From assembly GCA_047967505.1 (NCBI GenBank), contig CM106538.1: a DNA stretch of 64,000 bases. One strand, 5' to 3'. Made by a program: the position numbers and the translations under genes. Shown piece after piece: positions 21,841 to 32,973 of the stretch (the stretch's first letter is position 1; each line of letters starts with the position of its first letter). Below the pieces are notes generated by a model. It was not told the origin of the DNA. It was given only the letters and a program-made list of their open reading frames with translations, and ran no database searches. This DNA comes from Dipteris shenzhenensis. Taxonomy: Eukaryota > Polypodiophyta > Polypodiopsida > Gleicheniales.

Positions 21841-22436
21841 TCATACACTAATTCACACATTAAAATATCATAATTCATGCACTTGTTCATGATCATGTTT
21901 CTCCACTTCACACATTAAAATATCACAATATCATATAGACACTAATTTGTATAGTGTGTGAAATTTTAACAATGGAGTCCATCATGACCACACACCATGG
22001 AAATACACATCTATTGCATGCAGACTAATTTGTCATCATGATTCTTGCACTAATTCCCTCATCATTAGTCAACCAACAATGTGTCCATCATCAATAATTG
22101 ACAAGAAGTTTGATCACTAAATTGTCATGCTTGATCTACATTTGCCCACAATGAAAGACAAATTCACGATCAGTGAACTAATGCATACCATAGTGGCAAC
22201 TCGCATGCATGCATAGTGGAGGGAATGCGTAGTAAGTCCAAGCTAGCCTATGCAAACTACAGTCATGAGTAGGCATTACTAAGACACCAATTTGCAAGCC
22301 TTTACAAACCTCACACACCCTCTTTCCTTCATTGAGACTTCATTTCCATCCTAATTGAATTCTATATGTGCAAGCTTATCACGATGCCCTCTATGTGCCC
22401 ATTCCTATCTTTACTCTATTCTACCTTGAACAAATC
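21841..22436. other. Unassigned A/T-rich stretch
   Basis: Contains repeated ACACATTAAAATATCA segments at about 21856 and 21910. No frame or motif recognised. Confidence 0.35.
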
Positions 22437-22661
22437 TAGAGAGGGAGAGGACAAGAGTGGAGATGAGGAAAGAGGGCATAGCTATAGAGCACACCACAAA
22501 TGACTAACTCTACACTAGATTAGTTGAAAATAATGAATATATACAAACCCCTTTAGGGTTAGGGTTAGGGTTAGGGTTCCAACCCTTATGCCTTTTAAGC
22601 ACTCTATGTGTTAGTCTTATGTACATATGATAACACATAATGTTAAGATGAATCCTTAACA
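22437..22661 (-). repeat. Copia 3' LTR with telomere-like array, copy C (minus)
   Basis: In minus orientation it starts TGTTAAGGATTCATC at 22661 and ends near TTTGTTCA at 22437. On the plus strand 22553-22579 reads one TTTAGGG followed by TTAGGG units, the clearest telomere-like run of the three copies. The purine tract TTGAGGGAAGG precedes it on the minus strand, and copia RNase H lies upstream, so this is a 3' LTR. Confidence 0.83.
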
Positions 22662-22777
22662 CCTTCCCTCAAGATCAACATCATGAAGTAGGCCTTCCCT
22701 CAAGATGATGATTATGGGGAAGAAGAAGGATTGAGCATGGCATTCCATCACACTCCTTTAATGTGAATCTTCTTCCT

Positions 22778-23045
22778 TTACATCAAACCAAGAGCTTGTT
22801 CATGTTTCTCAAAAAGCTCTTTCCCAAGTGGTTTGATAAAGATATCTGCAACATTCTCTTTGCTACTACAATGTTGCAACATGTTGTCACCAAGTAAGAC
22901 TTTTTCTCTAATGAATTGCTCTCTGACATCAATGTGCTTTGTCTTGGAGTGATATATTACAAAGCACATTGATGTCAGAGAGCATGTCGTGGTTAATTCT
23001 TGAGCCAATTGATTATCTAAGTATATTGTTATTGTTAATGCTTGA
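22778..23045 (-). pseudogene. Copia RNase H C-terminus (minus), with inverted duplication
   Basis: The minus frame reads SKTKHIDVREQFIREKV, then NVADIFIKPLGKELFEKHEQ, the standard end of copia RNase H, stopping about 100 bp before LTR copy C. Just upstream, the coding strand is disrupted by a perfect inverted duplication (22917-22984) and a near-direct repeat containing TTGAGCCAATTGATTATC and TTGAGCCAATCAATTATC. Confidence 0.85.
22917..22984. repeat. Perfect 26-bp inverted duplication
   Basis: Arms 22917-22942 and 22959-22984 are exact complements, separated by 16 nt. The left arm is part of the RNase H coding sequence for the KHIDVRE segment, so the right arm is a reversed copy of coding sequence. 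Confidence 0.95.
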
Positions 23046-23277
23046 GCCAATCAATTATCACAATATATTGTCATTGACTTTGTCTCATCAAAGTAATCTA
23101 TTAGAACTAGTTTGAGTTTTGTGGCTGTAGAGGACTTGCATCTTGAATAATTAGATGGATTTGGATGAAGAGATTTATGAATTGGTATGTAGGTTGAAGA
23201 AAAGTCTGTATGGTTTAAAGCAAGCTCCAAGGCAGTCGTATTTGAACTTGACAAGTTTATGACAGAACATGGTTATA

Positions 23278-23683
23278 GTAGATGTCATTCAAACCACAGT
23301 GTTTAATCTTGGAAACTAGATAATGGAAGATACATGATCTTGTTATTGTATGTTGATGACATGCTTATTGCAGGCTCTAACATGCAAGATAAAAATGTGC
23401 TCAAAAGAAAGTTGGCAAACACATTTGCAATGAAGGATTTTGGTGCTGCAAAACAAATCCTTGGCATGAGAATAACAAGAGACTAGTAGATGCCATTCAG
23501 ACCACAATATTTTATCTCAAAATCTAGATTATGGAAGATACATATCTTGTTATTGTATGTTGATGACATGCTTATTGCAGGCTCTAACATGCAAGATAAA
23601 AAGTTGGTAAACACATTTGCAATGAATGATTTGGGTGTTGCAAAGCAAAACCGTGGAATGCGAATAGCAAGAGACATGGAAAA
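23278..23683 (+). repeat. About 205-bp tandem duplication of the RT active-site region
   Basis: Each unit runs from GTAGATGxCATTCA to ATAxCAAGAGAC and contains TTGTTATTGTATGTTGATGA. The second unit lacks about 12 bp present in the first (AAAATGTGCTCA region). Confidence 0.88.
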
Positions 23684-23915
23684 TCACAAATTGACATTGT
23701 CTCAGAGTGAGTACATTGAAAAGGTATTGGAAAGCTTTGAAATATAGAACGCAAAACCTGTTTCTAAACCTTTGACTAATCATTTCATATTATGCAAGGA
23801 TATGTGTCCCAAGACACAGGAGAAGATTGAATATATGTGAAGGGTTCCATATGCATCAACAATTGGTAGCTTGATGTATGCAATGGTATGCGCAAGGCCA
23901 TATATTGCACATGTA

Positions 23916-24110
23916 GTGGGAGTTTATGAGCAGATTTATGAACAATCCAGGTTGGATGGACAATCCAAGTTGGATGGATTTATGTACAGTGCATTGTGTT
24001 TTAAAGGTTGGAGTTTATGAGCAGATTTATGAACAATCCAGGTTGGATGGATTGCTGTAAAGTGGATTTGAGAGTACAATTGCTCGTGCATTGTGTTTTA
24101 AAGGTCCAAA
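23916..24110 (+). repeat. Duplication in RNase H region of copia remnant
   Basis: GGAGTTTATGAGCAGATTTA occurs at about 23919 and 24010, each followed by AACAATCCAGGTTGGATGGA and later GTGCATTGTGTTTTAAAGGT. Confidence 0.88.
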
Positions 24111-24657
24111 AATTTCTCGACAAGGATATGTTGATTCAGATATGGCAGGTGATAAAGATGGAAGAAGGAGCACCACCAATTATGTTCTCACTGTAGGTGG
24201 AACAATAACAAGCTAGGTTTCAAAGTTGTAAAAGGTTGTTGCACTTTGTACAACAGAAGCTAAATATGTTGCAGTTATAGAGGCAAGTAAAGAGATGATT
24301 TGGTTGTAGAGGTTTATGAAGAAACTTGGGAAGAAACATGAAAATTTCAGCTTGTATAGTGATAGCAAGAGTGCTATTCATCTTGCAAAGAATTCATGAA
24401 CGAAACATATATAGCTCACGTATCATTTCATCCGATCTACTTTGGAGGATGGACAGTTGAAGCTGGAAAAGATATACACTAGCCAAATTCCTGCAGACAT
24501 GTTGACTAAGGTGGTAAAACCAGGGAGAAGTTGAGCTCTTGCTCAATTTCAATTGGTCTTCAAGAATGAGGAACAACATGAGAGATAGCTAGATCCAAAG
24601 AATTTCAATGAGTGTGGTAATGGTGGAGTTACTATGATCAGTCTCCAAGTGGGAGAT

Positions 24658-25089
24658 TGTTGTTTGTGGAGCTTGATATTTTTCAGAGGTTGTTTTTTAC
24701 TGTGCTTTAGTTACTGTGCTTTAGACCCAGGCATGCTTACACCCATTCCGTGAAGGGGGGGCCGGGAAGGCAATGCCCCCCCTAGGAATGTCATTAGGGG
24801 TTCCAAGGATACATGAAAATTGGTGCACGACTTGTTCTTGAGTTGTGTTGTCAAAATTGTAAGATAAGGGTGTGGCTCACATAGCAGCAGGGCAGTGCAA
24901 ATACTGCTTGTATCTTGTATCTTCTCACTTGCTAGATAAGAAAAACAGAAGACTGGTTATTTCTATGTGGATGTAGGGCCCACACTAGGTATATCAGTGT
25001 CTCTCTCTTCCATTCAGTGTGCTTTCTGTATTGTGTATTTTATGCATTTGGCTTCTTGCATTGTTGCTCTATTCGCTTTGCTTCTAACA
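24658..25089 (+). repeat. Copia 3' LTR
   Basis: The polypurine-like AAGTGGGAGAT abuts TGTTGTTTGTGGAGC at 24658; the LTR ends TTCTAACA at 25089 (432 bp). It contains a G7...C7 inverted pair (24755-24761 and 24776-24782). No 5' partner was found in the window. Confidence 0.75.
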
Positions 25090-25857
25090 GTAGGGACTAT
25101 AGGAACTAGTCATTAATTTTTTGGGCATGGCTTTGATTGGCTATTTGGAGTTGTCTCCTCTATGGATAAACTAATCTATGCTAATCTAGAGCTATACCAA
25201 TCGTCGAGCAATGAAAAGCAAGAAATAGTTTCTTTTCAGTGTTCTTTTTATGTGCTAGGCTCAGATTGTTGACGAAGAGGCTTCAATGTGTGAAAGAAGT
25301 GGATTTGATGGTGAGGGTAAAAAGTTTTCTACAAGCATAAAAAGCTATGTGTGATGTAACGACTGCATAGAGCTAAAAAAAAGAAGGGATTTTCCTTTTT
25401 GGAGTGCCCTCAAATTCTTCCTAGATCAAGAGATACGACTTGATCTAGGTGGAAGGGTAAAAAAAGAATGAAGTGGTGATGCAATAGATGGGTGCACATG
25501 CAAAGTGAGAAAGTGTGCCCGTGAAGAGATGTGCCTATGGAGCATTGTGATGAGGTGGCAATTGTGTGCACATCTAGTATGCAAGGTGTGCTTGTGAGGA
25601 GGCAATTGTGCTTGGCAAGCTGTGTGCCATGTGGCAGATGATGTGGCCTACTGATGTGGTAGGTGACGTGGTGTGGTTGCTGATGTGTCAAATGACATGG
25701 CAAAGTGATGTGGCACTATGTTGAATTGGTAGGGTGATTGGGCATGTATGCTAATGTGGTAGGCTATGGTGAGGTGGCATTGTGGATAGGTGCGACATGG
25801 CAGCTCACTGACTAGCCCCAAGTGTGGGTGAGGTTGGTGATGTGGTAGACATAATAG
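25090..25857. other. Unassigned stretch with GATGTGG-type degenerate repeats
   Basis: From about 25550 to 25860 short units such as GATGTGG, TGACGTGG and GCTGATGTG recur irregularly. No gene was recognised. Confidence 0.4.
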
Positions 25858-26177
25858 GGCCTTATGTCATGGAAGGGAAATGTCATGGAAGGGAAATATG
25901 TAAGAAATAGCTATTTTTGTTACGTTGTGCAAATGCACCATGGGAAATAGGGTGGGACCATGGGAAATAGCACTCCATCCTCAAGACCTCAAGGTGCTAT
26001 TTCCCACACTCTTGAGAACCATTGGTGTGACATTTCCTTTATAGCATGTCTCATTTTCCCTTGGATCCTTATGTCATGCACCAAGGGAAAAACATCAAAA
26101 ATATGCTTTTCCATGTGAAAAACATCCAAAATAGCCATCCTTATTTCCCCCCTTTTTCCCCTCCATGACATAAGCCT
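25858..26177. mobile_element. Foldback MITE, copy 2
   Basis: Same family as 12129-12482: CCTTATGTCATGGAAGGGAA at the left, CCCCTCCATGACATAAG at the right, the shared GGGAAATAGCAC...GTGCTATTTCCC hairpin and the GAGAACCATTG block. The left terminus contains a 17-bp tandem doubling of GTCATGGAAGGGAAAT. Confidence 0.82.
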
Positions 26178-29100
26178 CAAATCTACCTTGTGTCGTGAGG
26201 AAACCAAGTGTGGGTCATCGAAATCTTTTAAGATTTTGTTGAAATCTTTCAAGATCCTGTCTTCTTCAAAACACCATGTGGATGCCACTCATTGAGTCGT
26301 CCATTGATGGGGTTTGCTCACTGCTGTGTGAGCACCTGTTCCTCCTTCATTATAATCACTGCTTTTGTAGAGATGCATGTGAAATGTTCCATTGGACATC
26401 CTCTCTATTGCTTTATGCTCACTTTTGCTTTTTGGAGGCCGCGACTGTTGGTTGCTTTGAACGTTGAATGTATGCTATTGTTAGAGGTTTGCAGGAGCTT
26501 ATGAGCCTCGGATTCTGACTCTCGTTGTTGACATTGGCTCTGGTTGGAGGTCGTGGTACTGATTGGATATCTGTCTTAGTTGCTTGGAGTTTGTTGCCTT
26601 GCGCGCTTGTGTAGTCCATTGTTACCAATCGTTGTTTGCTGGGCTATGCTGTGTGAGAGTCGGTCGAGCTTGTTTTCTTGCTTGTGCTTGTGTCGTTGCT
26701 GCCCGTGCATCACAACTTTGTGTTGAGTGATGTTTGCATGGACCGTGTCTCTACTCGGCTTTGCGTAGTTGCCTTGGAGTAGGGCTTTCGGGTAGTCAAG
26801 TCATGGTAGATAGGTCGAGTAGTCTTACAAAATAGTATATGTACACAAATTAAAGAACTCAAATACTACCCATGACTTTAGACATAATCTCAATTGAACA
26901 ACCTTCCTCTACCAACACACATACATCTAACTAATAATCAATGATGTAAGCAAGATTGCTTATGGCAAAAAAGTGGCCTATAGTGGGTGCAAAATAAACT
27001 ACCCATAGACCAACACAACTACATTGATGTTTTAAAAGCACTGAGAACAAGAAACTTTATTAATGGTTGTTAAAAGAGAAAAAAAAGACAAGAAGAGAAA
27101 AAGATTCTAGCATGTCTAAATTATTGCAAAAACTAAAAGGAAAAAGTATTAAAACATAGCAAGACAAAGGGCACAAAGAATTAAAAATGTAGAAGGGTGC
27201 AATACACAAAGAGAGGCTAGTAGCAATGTTACGGATAGAAAGAGGATGAAATCCTTCATCGAGGCCATGTTAAGATGTTGACTTGAAAAGGAAGGCTAAT
27301 TTTCTTTCTCTGGAGTTTTAGCAAGTAGCATTAACCTAAGAAGAGACTAAACAACAACACATACATCTAGCTTCTCTTTTTGATAAGCAAGCCATTGATA
27401 TTCATCATGTGTAATTTTTCGACCCTTATTTTACCTCCCTTATCATGGACAACCCATTTAAAATAAAATACTAAAGAACCTTTTGCACAAAATTTAGGAA
27501 TTCTAGACTTAACCCAAATGGACCCTCCAATGAGCAAAGGTACCCACTATGTGTATTTATTTCGATTGTGTAGATATCATGATTTACGAGTGTGGAAGTG
27601 TGAGTGTAGCATCAAAAGGGAGTGGATGAATGTTGTGTGAAAAACTACAAGAAGTATGCACTATCCAGCAAAGGGGGACTTGACCATTTATTTGGAACTC
27701 CTTGGAGTTAATCCTCCCCATTTACAGCCTGTTTTAAGCTATGTTTGGCAAGATTAAGTTCTCTTGGACCAATATGCATCTTCCGATAGCATTACTAATA
27801 CAACTTAGGTTCCTAATGCATATGTTTGTATTCTTTATTAATTATAAATTGACTAATAGGATAGAAGGCCATCAAATCTAGTTGACCTTCATCCAAAAGA
27901 TTGACCTAAATTAGCTAATTGAGTTAATTGTAGTTGACTTATCCATTGTTGACCGAGTCTCTGTGCCTATTTACTGCTATACAACCCTCTAGTGTCTATA
28001 GGTTCATTTTTAATATACTTGACTACTCACTGCATACTTGCTATGCTGGATGTGCCTACCATGTGGTGTGATTATGCTATAGGTCTACTACCCCAGCCTC
28101 CTATAAGCTATCAATTTGATGCACATCTTGTTTGTTGAGGACTTGTACCGTGACTTCCTTGTAGTCCTCTCCAAACTTTGCCACATTGTGGCTAATACTA
28201 GGGACTATTACTAGCCCTGGCTTAGTCTTTTGATGCATTGTCCAACCCATCACTAGAAACTTTGCTTAATTATATACATCTCCATAACCAACCCAAACAA
28301 TGGGCTCGCTATCAACCATATCTACTGACTTCGGTGGCCTCATTGGCTACCTCAAATCCAAAGCAAGAAGGATGGTCCTATTTGCTACCCCTGTTGTAGT
28401 CTCTCCCAATCCCTCTACAAATGCCCATATGACACCATGATTACCCATATTTCTACAAGGATCAACCCTCATTGCAGATCTCATTTAGGATATAATAGGT
28501 TGGGCATTGATCCTATTTATCCCAAAACCCACCTTAATGACATATTTTGGTCAATGAATTGCTCCATCAACTCCCTTATAGAAGCTTTTAGGAACAATTC
28601 AAGGATGTCTTGAACCCACACCTCTAGTGCCACCATGTAATACTCCACATAAAAAGTTGAATCCATTTTGGAACACTAGTACAATTAATAGTCCAAGTCA
28701 CAAACACTTCAAAGTCTTTAAAATCCTGTCACCTATAGATCCATCTAGTCATCCCCCTCAAAGGATGGGAATATAACTCAAATAGAATAAATCCCACAAA
28801 GTTTCATGGATTCTAGGTTTATTTCAACCCAACAACAAAAGATAGGAATAGACCAAGTCCTACAAGTACCATGGATCCTAGCTCTATTTTAGACCAACAT
28901 CAAATTAGCACCTTCCATGTCCTAGTCCTTACCTCGTCCTTATTTCATAGCACTATCTCTAGAATATTATAGTCATCCACTAATTTCCACAGGCATGATT
29001 GCCCTCCTTTGATCTTTTAGATCTCATGTCTCCACTTGTAAGGTATTTACAAGACCTTGCTTGGTCTTTCTAGAATAATGTAGCTTGGTTGCTTGGAGAA

Positions 29101-30825
29101 ACCTCGTGATCACCTCCATTGATTAAGAAATTTAAAGTTGTTAAAGTCTTTGCCACTATTCTCAAGAGTAAAGTAGCAACTGTCAAAAGCCTCCACAATG
29201 AATTCTCCATAGAACTAAGAATTGCTATACAAAGAACCAACCTCTTGGCTACTCCTGACACGTAGTTGTAATCATTGCATTACAAGCTTGATCCTTGGCA
29301 CACAGTTGTTCTTCCATCACATGACTTGGCTTTGACCATTTAGCATAAGCCCCCTGTGGTAGCTCTCATACAATGTTCTCATGGGTAGACACTCTCGGTG
29401 GTACACGGGTAAGCCTCTTGCACGAAGCACCAGACCACCTCTAACCATGGAGTTATTCACATCACACAGTTGATGATACACCAGTCATGATCGCGGATGA
29501 GATCTATGAGCCAAAAGAGAACCTTCTTCAACCATTCCTTGCCACAGGGTATGTACTGGTTTATGATGCAAACTGGAGTCTCATTGGTCTTGAGAGATTA
29601 GATGCAAATGCTTCAAATATTAGCATGGATTAGTCCATATTTTTTGATCATGCACATTTGATGGTAAGCCCTCAGCATGAGGCACACTTCTCGGTAAACC
29701 CTCAGCATGAGGCATCTATGCGTGGATTCGACTCCATTAACTGTGACACCAAATGATGTAAATACTCAACAAGAGTTCACCAGTCATCATGCATTTATTT
29801 AGTAGGTAAGTCCTTAGTACGAGGCACTCACACCTCCAGCGCATGTGGAGACACATGCCACAGTGCATTCAGTCCCTCAGGTGATACCATAACATCCATC
29901 ATTGATGCTTTCACCTCTGACACGGAGCATACTGTGGACAGTTTTGCATCGACTCAGTCATGCCGCATTGCACCACCCTTGGATCCAGTGATCACCACCT
30001 CTTTCGATCAGCAGATCATTCCTCAGCATGAGGATATTCATGCATTAGTGCATTCCTGCCCTAGTGCAGTGGACATCATCAAGTTCATAGCGCAACCTGG
30101 GAGACTTAGTGTTTTAGCATGCACTTATGGCTATCATATACAGTCCATACTTGATGCAGATTAGTGGTTAGATCTAGGACTTCAAATCCGTCCCTCCATC
30201 AGCATTCGACACTGCATATGCCTCAAGGACATCTTATGTTTTCTTAGTTGTATTTCAGGCTTCTAGGCCTTTATATTGTTAGCTCCACCTTGAGCCCATG
30301 ACAGATGCTACATCCTTTGCCGGCAGATGTTTAGCCATGCACACATCAGACAACCTTCAACTCATGACAGTTGAGCATATAGGCTTGACAGGTTGCCATA
30401 CCTTGTTAGTTTTATGGGCCTCTTCATCAGCAAAGTAGAGTATCATACCTGCACCTTCAACCCCTGGATGACTCTGTCCACACCGACTATCCAATCTTCT
30501 ATGACACCGCATCTATGATAGAAATTACTCTACTACAACATACCTTCAACATTGTTGTTAGTTCTTTTGGGTTAACCGATGACACCCTCGTATGTCACAA
30601 ACTATTGGATTACATCGTCACGGCTATACTGACTAGCTTCACATCTCTTCTTCAAAGCAGTTGCACAGTCCATGACAACTCATGACATGTTCAGCTTTGG
30701 CATGCAGCCATACACATTGTTCTTCACGCAATCATCTTTTGATCGACGAGTCTTTGATCTAGGTGGACTTTATTTTCTGCATATTTCATTCCTCTTCCCT
30801 TCGGCCTATCTTTTGGGTTTTATTA
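26178..30825. other. 4.6 kb without recognisable genes
   Basis: No long frame or domain was recognised on either strand. From 29340 to 30200 short phrases recur (CCCTCAGCATGAGGCA twice at about 29670-29710), and the stretch before the tandem pair at 30826 may be the 3' non-coding part of an old gypsy element, but this is only a guess. Confidence 0.35.
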
Positions 30826-30960
30826 CCAAAGGTGAAGGATGACCCACAACTTAAGAGGAGGGAATCCATGTTATGTACAGGATCTAAGTTGTTCCAAAGG
30901 TGAATGATGATTTAGAACTTAAGAGGGGGAAATGAAAGTGAATGTATAGGATCTAAGCTG
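30826..30960 (+). repeat. About 68-bp tandem pair
   Basis: Units begin CCAAAGGTGAAGGATGA (30826) and CCAAAGGTGAATGATGA (30894) and both contain AACTTAAGAGG and ACAGGATCTAAG/ATAGGATCTAAG. The AAGAGGAGGGAA run could be an old polypurine tract. Confidence 0.8.
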
Positions 30961-30981
30961 TACTCATTGTAGTGACTATGC

Positions 30982-31360
30982 TTACTTAGCATATACTACG
31001 CTGATATTTTTCAGTTTCTTTTTTAGGGGCTTAACCTTCCCATTAATAAAGCCTTTGAACGTAGAGCTATGCCTCAATATATAGCTAGTAGGCCAATCAT
31101 CCCTGATTTGTTGAAACAACATTTCCATAAACCTTCTCTCAGAGTTAGCTAACACATATACTTGAGCTAGTTTGTCACAACTCAACTAATCTTTGATGCT
31201 AGATCCCAAATTTGCCTAAATGTATTGAGTCCCTCAGTAAATTATCTTGCTCGATGGGAGTTAATAAATGCATCTCTATCCTTAAAGGCCCAACTAGACA
31301 ACCAAAGAGATCTATCTAGTGAAGCATCACCATAAAGAGACCTTATAAGGGGTGGCTTTC
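30982..31360 (-). pseudogene. LINE C-terminal fragment (minus), distal part
   Basis: The minus strand reads LYGDASLDRSLWL, SWAFKDRDAFINSHRAR, LNTFRQIWDLAS and then VLANSERRFMEMLFQQIRD and SYILRHSS across a few stops. The wording matches the region after LINE reverse transcriptase and continues the fragment at 31714-32049, from which a SINE-like insertion separates it. Confidence 0.6.
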
Positions 31361-31475
31361 CAGACATCCGTGGATGGGTGAAGACCCCCTAGGGAGTGTC
31401 CGCACTCATATTCACACATGGGCAAATGGATAACAATAAATTTATTTAAAGCATATATAGCATATCACCAAATAA

Positions 31476-31660
31476 AGGATGTCCAGGTGGTAAAGCAAGT
31501 GCATATGATTGGAGATGTCTTTGGTTCGATTCCCATCGGCGCAGTTTAAGCCTTTTTTACCGCGGGCAAGTATTTTTTATTGGTTCAAGCCAACGGACAC
31601 GCCTCACGGGCACAGCTAGGACGTCGAACGTCAAAACTTAAAAAGGTGTCCGTGACTCAA
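31476..31660 (+). mobile_element. tRNA-derived SINE-like element
   Basis: A tRNA-like head has an A-box-like GTGGTAAAGCAA (31487-31498) and a perfect B box GGTTCGATTCC (31523-31533), about 25 bp apart, spacing suitable for RNA polymerase III. The head cannot fold a tRNA acceptor stem, and it is followed by a body (TTTAAGCCTTTTTTACCGCG onward) with no tRNA counterpart, as in plant SINEs. It lies between two pieces of a minus-strand LINE fragment. Ends and target duplication are uncertain. Confidence 0.65.
31523..31533 (+). promoter_or_regulatory. RNA polymerase III B box
   Basis: GGTTCGATTCC matches the B-box consensus GGTTCGANTCC exactly. Confidence 0.75.
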
Positions 31661-31713
31661 CTGCCACATATGAAATGATGCCGCCTGTCCGCTCTAATGT
31701 GTGAAATGCATTT

Positions 31714-32049
31714 TCATGGGCTGGAGAATCTCATTGGATGAGACCACACTTTTTGCTTGTCCACCAGGGGTGGGCGGATGTGTGTGAACCTAGCCTTAGC
31801 CCCGCCCCATTTGCATTCAAATGATTTACTTTGCCACAACTGCATTAGTCTAGATAGCCGCTCGGACTGAAGAATCCAGCTACACAACCTAAAAGCAACA
31901 CATCTTTGCCAAGGATGCTGATAGTTTACACCCCGTGGTGCATTCAAGCAAATTAACCCTCTTGCTATTCTAGCCCAAGATTGTTCTCCTTGGATATTAA
32001 GGAACCATTTTGTGTATAAGTGGTCATTTTTCATACTCATCTTCTCCAT
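31714..32049 (-). pseudogene. LINE C-terminal fragment (minus), proximal part
   Basis: An open minus frame of 111 codons reads WFLNIQGEQSWARIARGL, HPWQRCVAFRLCSWILQSER and RLSRLMQLWQSKSFE. The phrasing is that of the region downstream of reverse transcriptase in plant LINEs and joins the fragment at 30982-31360. It lies about 480 bp upstream of the ALG6 start codon. Confidence 0.55.
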
Positions 32050-32500
32050 TGGTTCTCTCTCTCTCTCTCACACACACGCGCACACAGTCACACACACTCT
32101 TTTTTAAAGAACACACTCTCTCTCTCCACTCACACACACGTAGACTTTGCAAATCTCTTTGCATTTCCAAGCTGTAGCATCGTCCTTTCATCTCGACAAT
32201 CGTTTGCTCACGAGTACTTGTACTCCTCCTGCTTGAGATTGACATTAGAGCCGGAAGCTTCCGGCAATCCGTTCGGTCTCGAGTCTACTTCAATCGACTG
32301 TTCCCTTTCAGAATCCGTTGGCCCTTCTTTGAGGACGACTCGCAGAGATTATATCTGGAGAAGAGGACTATTAGCGAACATCATCACCATTCCCTAAGGT
32401 CGTGCGTCGCCGGCGCAGATTAAATCCGGGTGGTTGGACCAAGGCGCCCTGAGACTTGGAATCTCCCTCTCAGAAATCCGGACCGGCACTCTGGTGAAGC

Positions 32501-32532
<32 letters not shown>
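32050..32532 (+). promoter_or_regulatory. ALG6 upstream region and likely 5' UTR
   Basis: CT/CA microsatellites (32056-32150) are followed by a stretch with no repeat homology and a (GA)n run (32506-32532) that touches the start codon. GA/CT-rich 5' UTRs are common in plant housekeeping genes. No clear TATA box was found; the transcription start is not known. Confidence 0.5.
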
Positions 32533-32536
<4 letters not shown>

Positions 32537-32973
32537 GTGCTGGAGATGTTGAGCTCTCTACCCTCGTCAGGCATGGTAGCCTCGCAGTGATCGTCTTGTT
32601 TGCTTTTTGGATCCGAATTCTGGTTTCCCTTCATTCTTACTCTGGTACCATCCCTTGTCCTTTTCGCGAATTCGGATTCCTTCCTATCTCTTCTTTTTTT
32701 TTGCTTACTTCGCCTAGTCTCGTTGTATTCAGGTGCTGGTATGCCTCCTCGGTTTGGAGACTACGAAGCCCAGCGTCACTGGATGGAGATTACACTTCAC
32801 ACTCCCATCAAAGAGTGGTATACCAACACTACAGATAACGATCTGCAATATTGGGGCCTCGATTATCCACCTCTCACTGCTTATCAAAGTCTGCTCCATG
32901 GCCTTGCTTTGCAATTCGTGGAACCAGAGTCGGTGGCTCTGCATACATCTCGTGGTTATGAGACCCCCAGCAG
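32533..32973 (+). CDS. ALG6: ALG6 exons 1-2 (N-terminal membrane helix and first luminal loop)
   Basis: Exon 1 (32533-32644) encodes residues 1-37 with a hydrophobic segment [17 protein letters not shown]. Exon 2 (32733-32973) encodes the large luminal loop: GDYEAQRHW, whose Asp47 corresponds by position to the catalytic-base aspartate described for yeast Alg6, a possible N-glycosylation site NTT, and [14 protein letters not shown]. The intron between them is 88 bp with donor GTACCA and acceptor ATTCAG. Exon 2 ends at CAG|GTACGC in phase 2, which the distant exon 3 completes. Confidence 0.95.

Larger units (their letters stand above)
23160..24545 (+). pseudogene. Copia reverse transcriptase-RNase H remnant with internal duplications
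   Basis: The plus strand gives LKKSLYGLKQAPRQ (23194-23235), then LLLYVDDMLIAGSNMQDK, the active-site block, present twice (near 23340 and 23540). Further on come LSQSEYIEKVLESF, YASTIGSLMYAMVCARP, GYVDSDMAGD-like and LCTTEAKYVA-like RNase H blocks, TYHFIRSTLEDGQ and IPADMLTKVV. This is the normal copia order up to the 3' LTR at 24658. Many stops and frameshifts. Two tandem duplications (23278-23683 and about 23916-24110) disrupt it. It has the opposite orientation to the copia fragment at 22778, so two different copies meet near 23100. Confidence 0.9.

Noticed and set aside
22553-22579. Telomere or chromosome end
   Set aside because: The TTAGGG-type run is only about four units, sits inside a copia LTR with RNase H upstream, and recurs at the same LTR position in two other copies.
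31480-31545. A functional tRNA gene
   Set aside because: B box is good but no acceptor stem or anticodon arm can be drawn, and a non-tRNA body follows; a SINE head explains it better.
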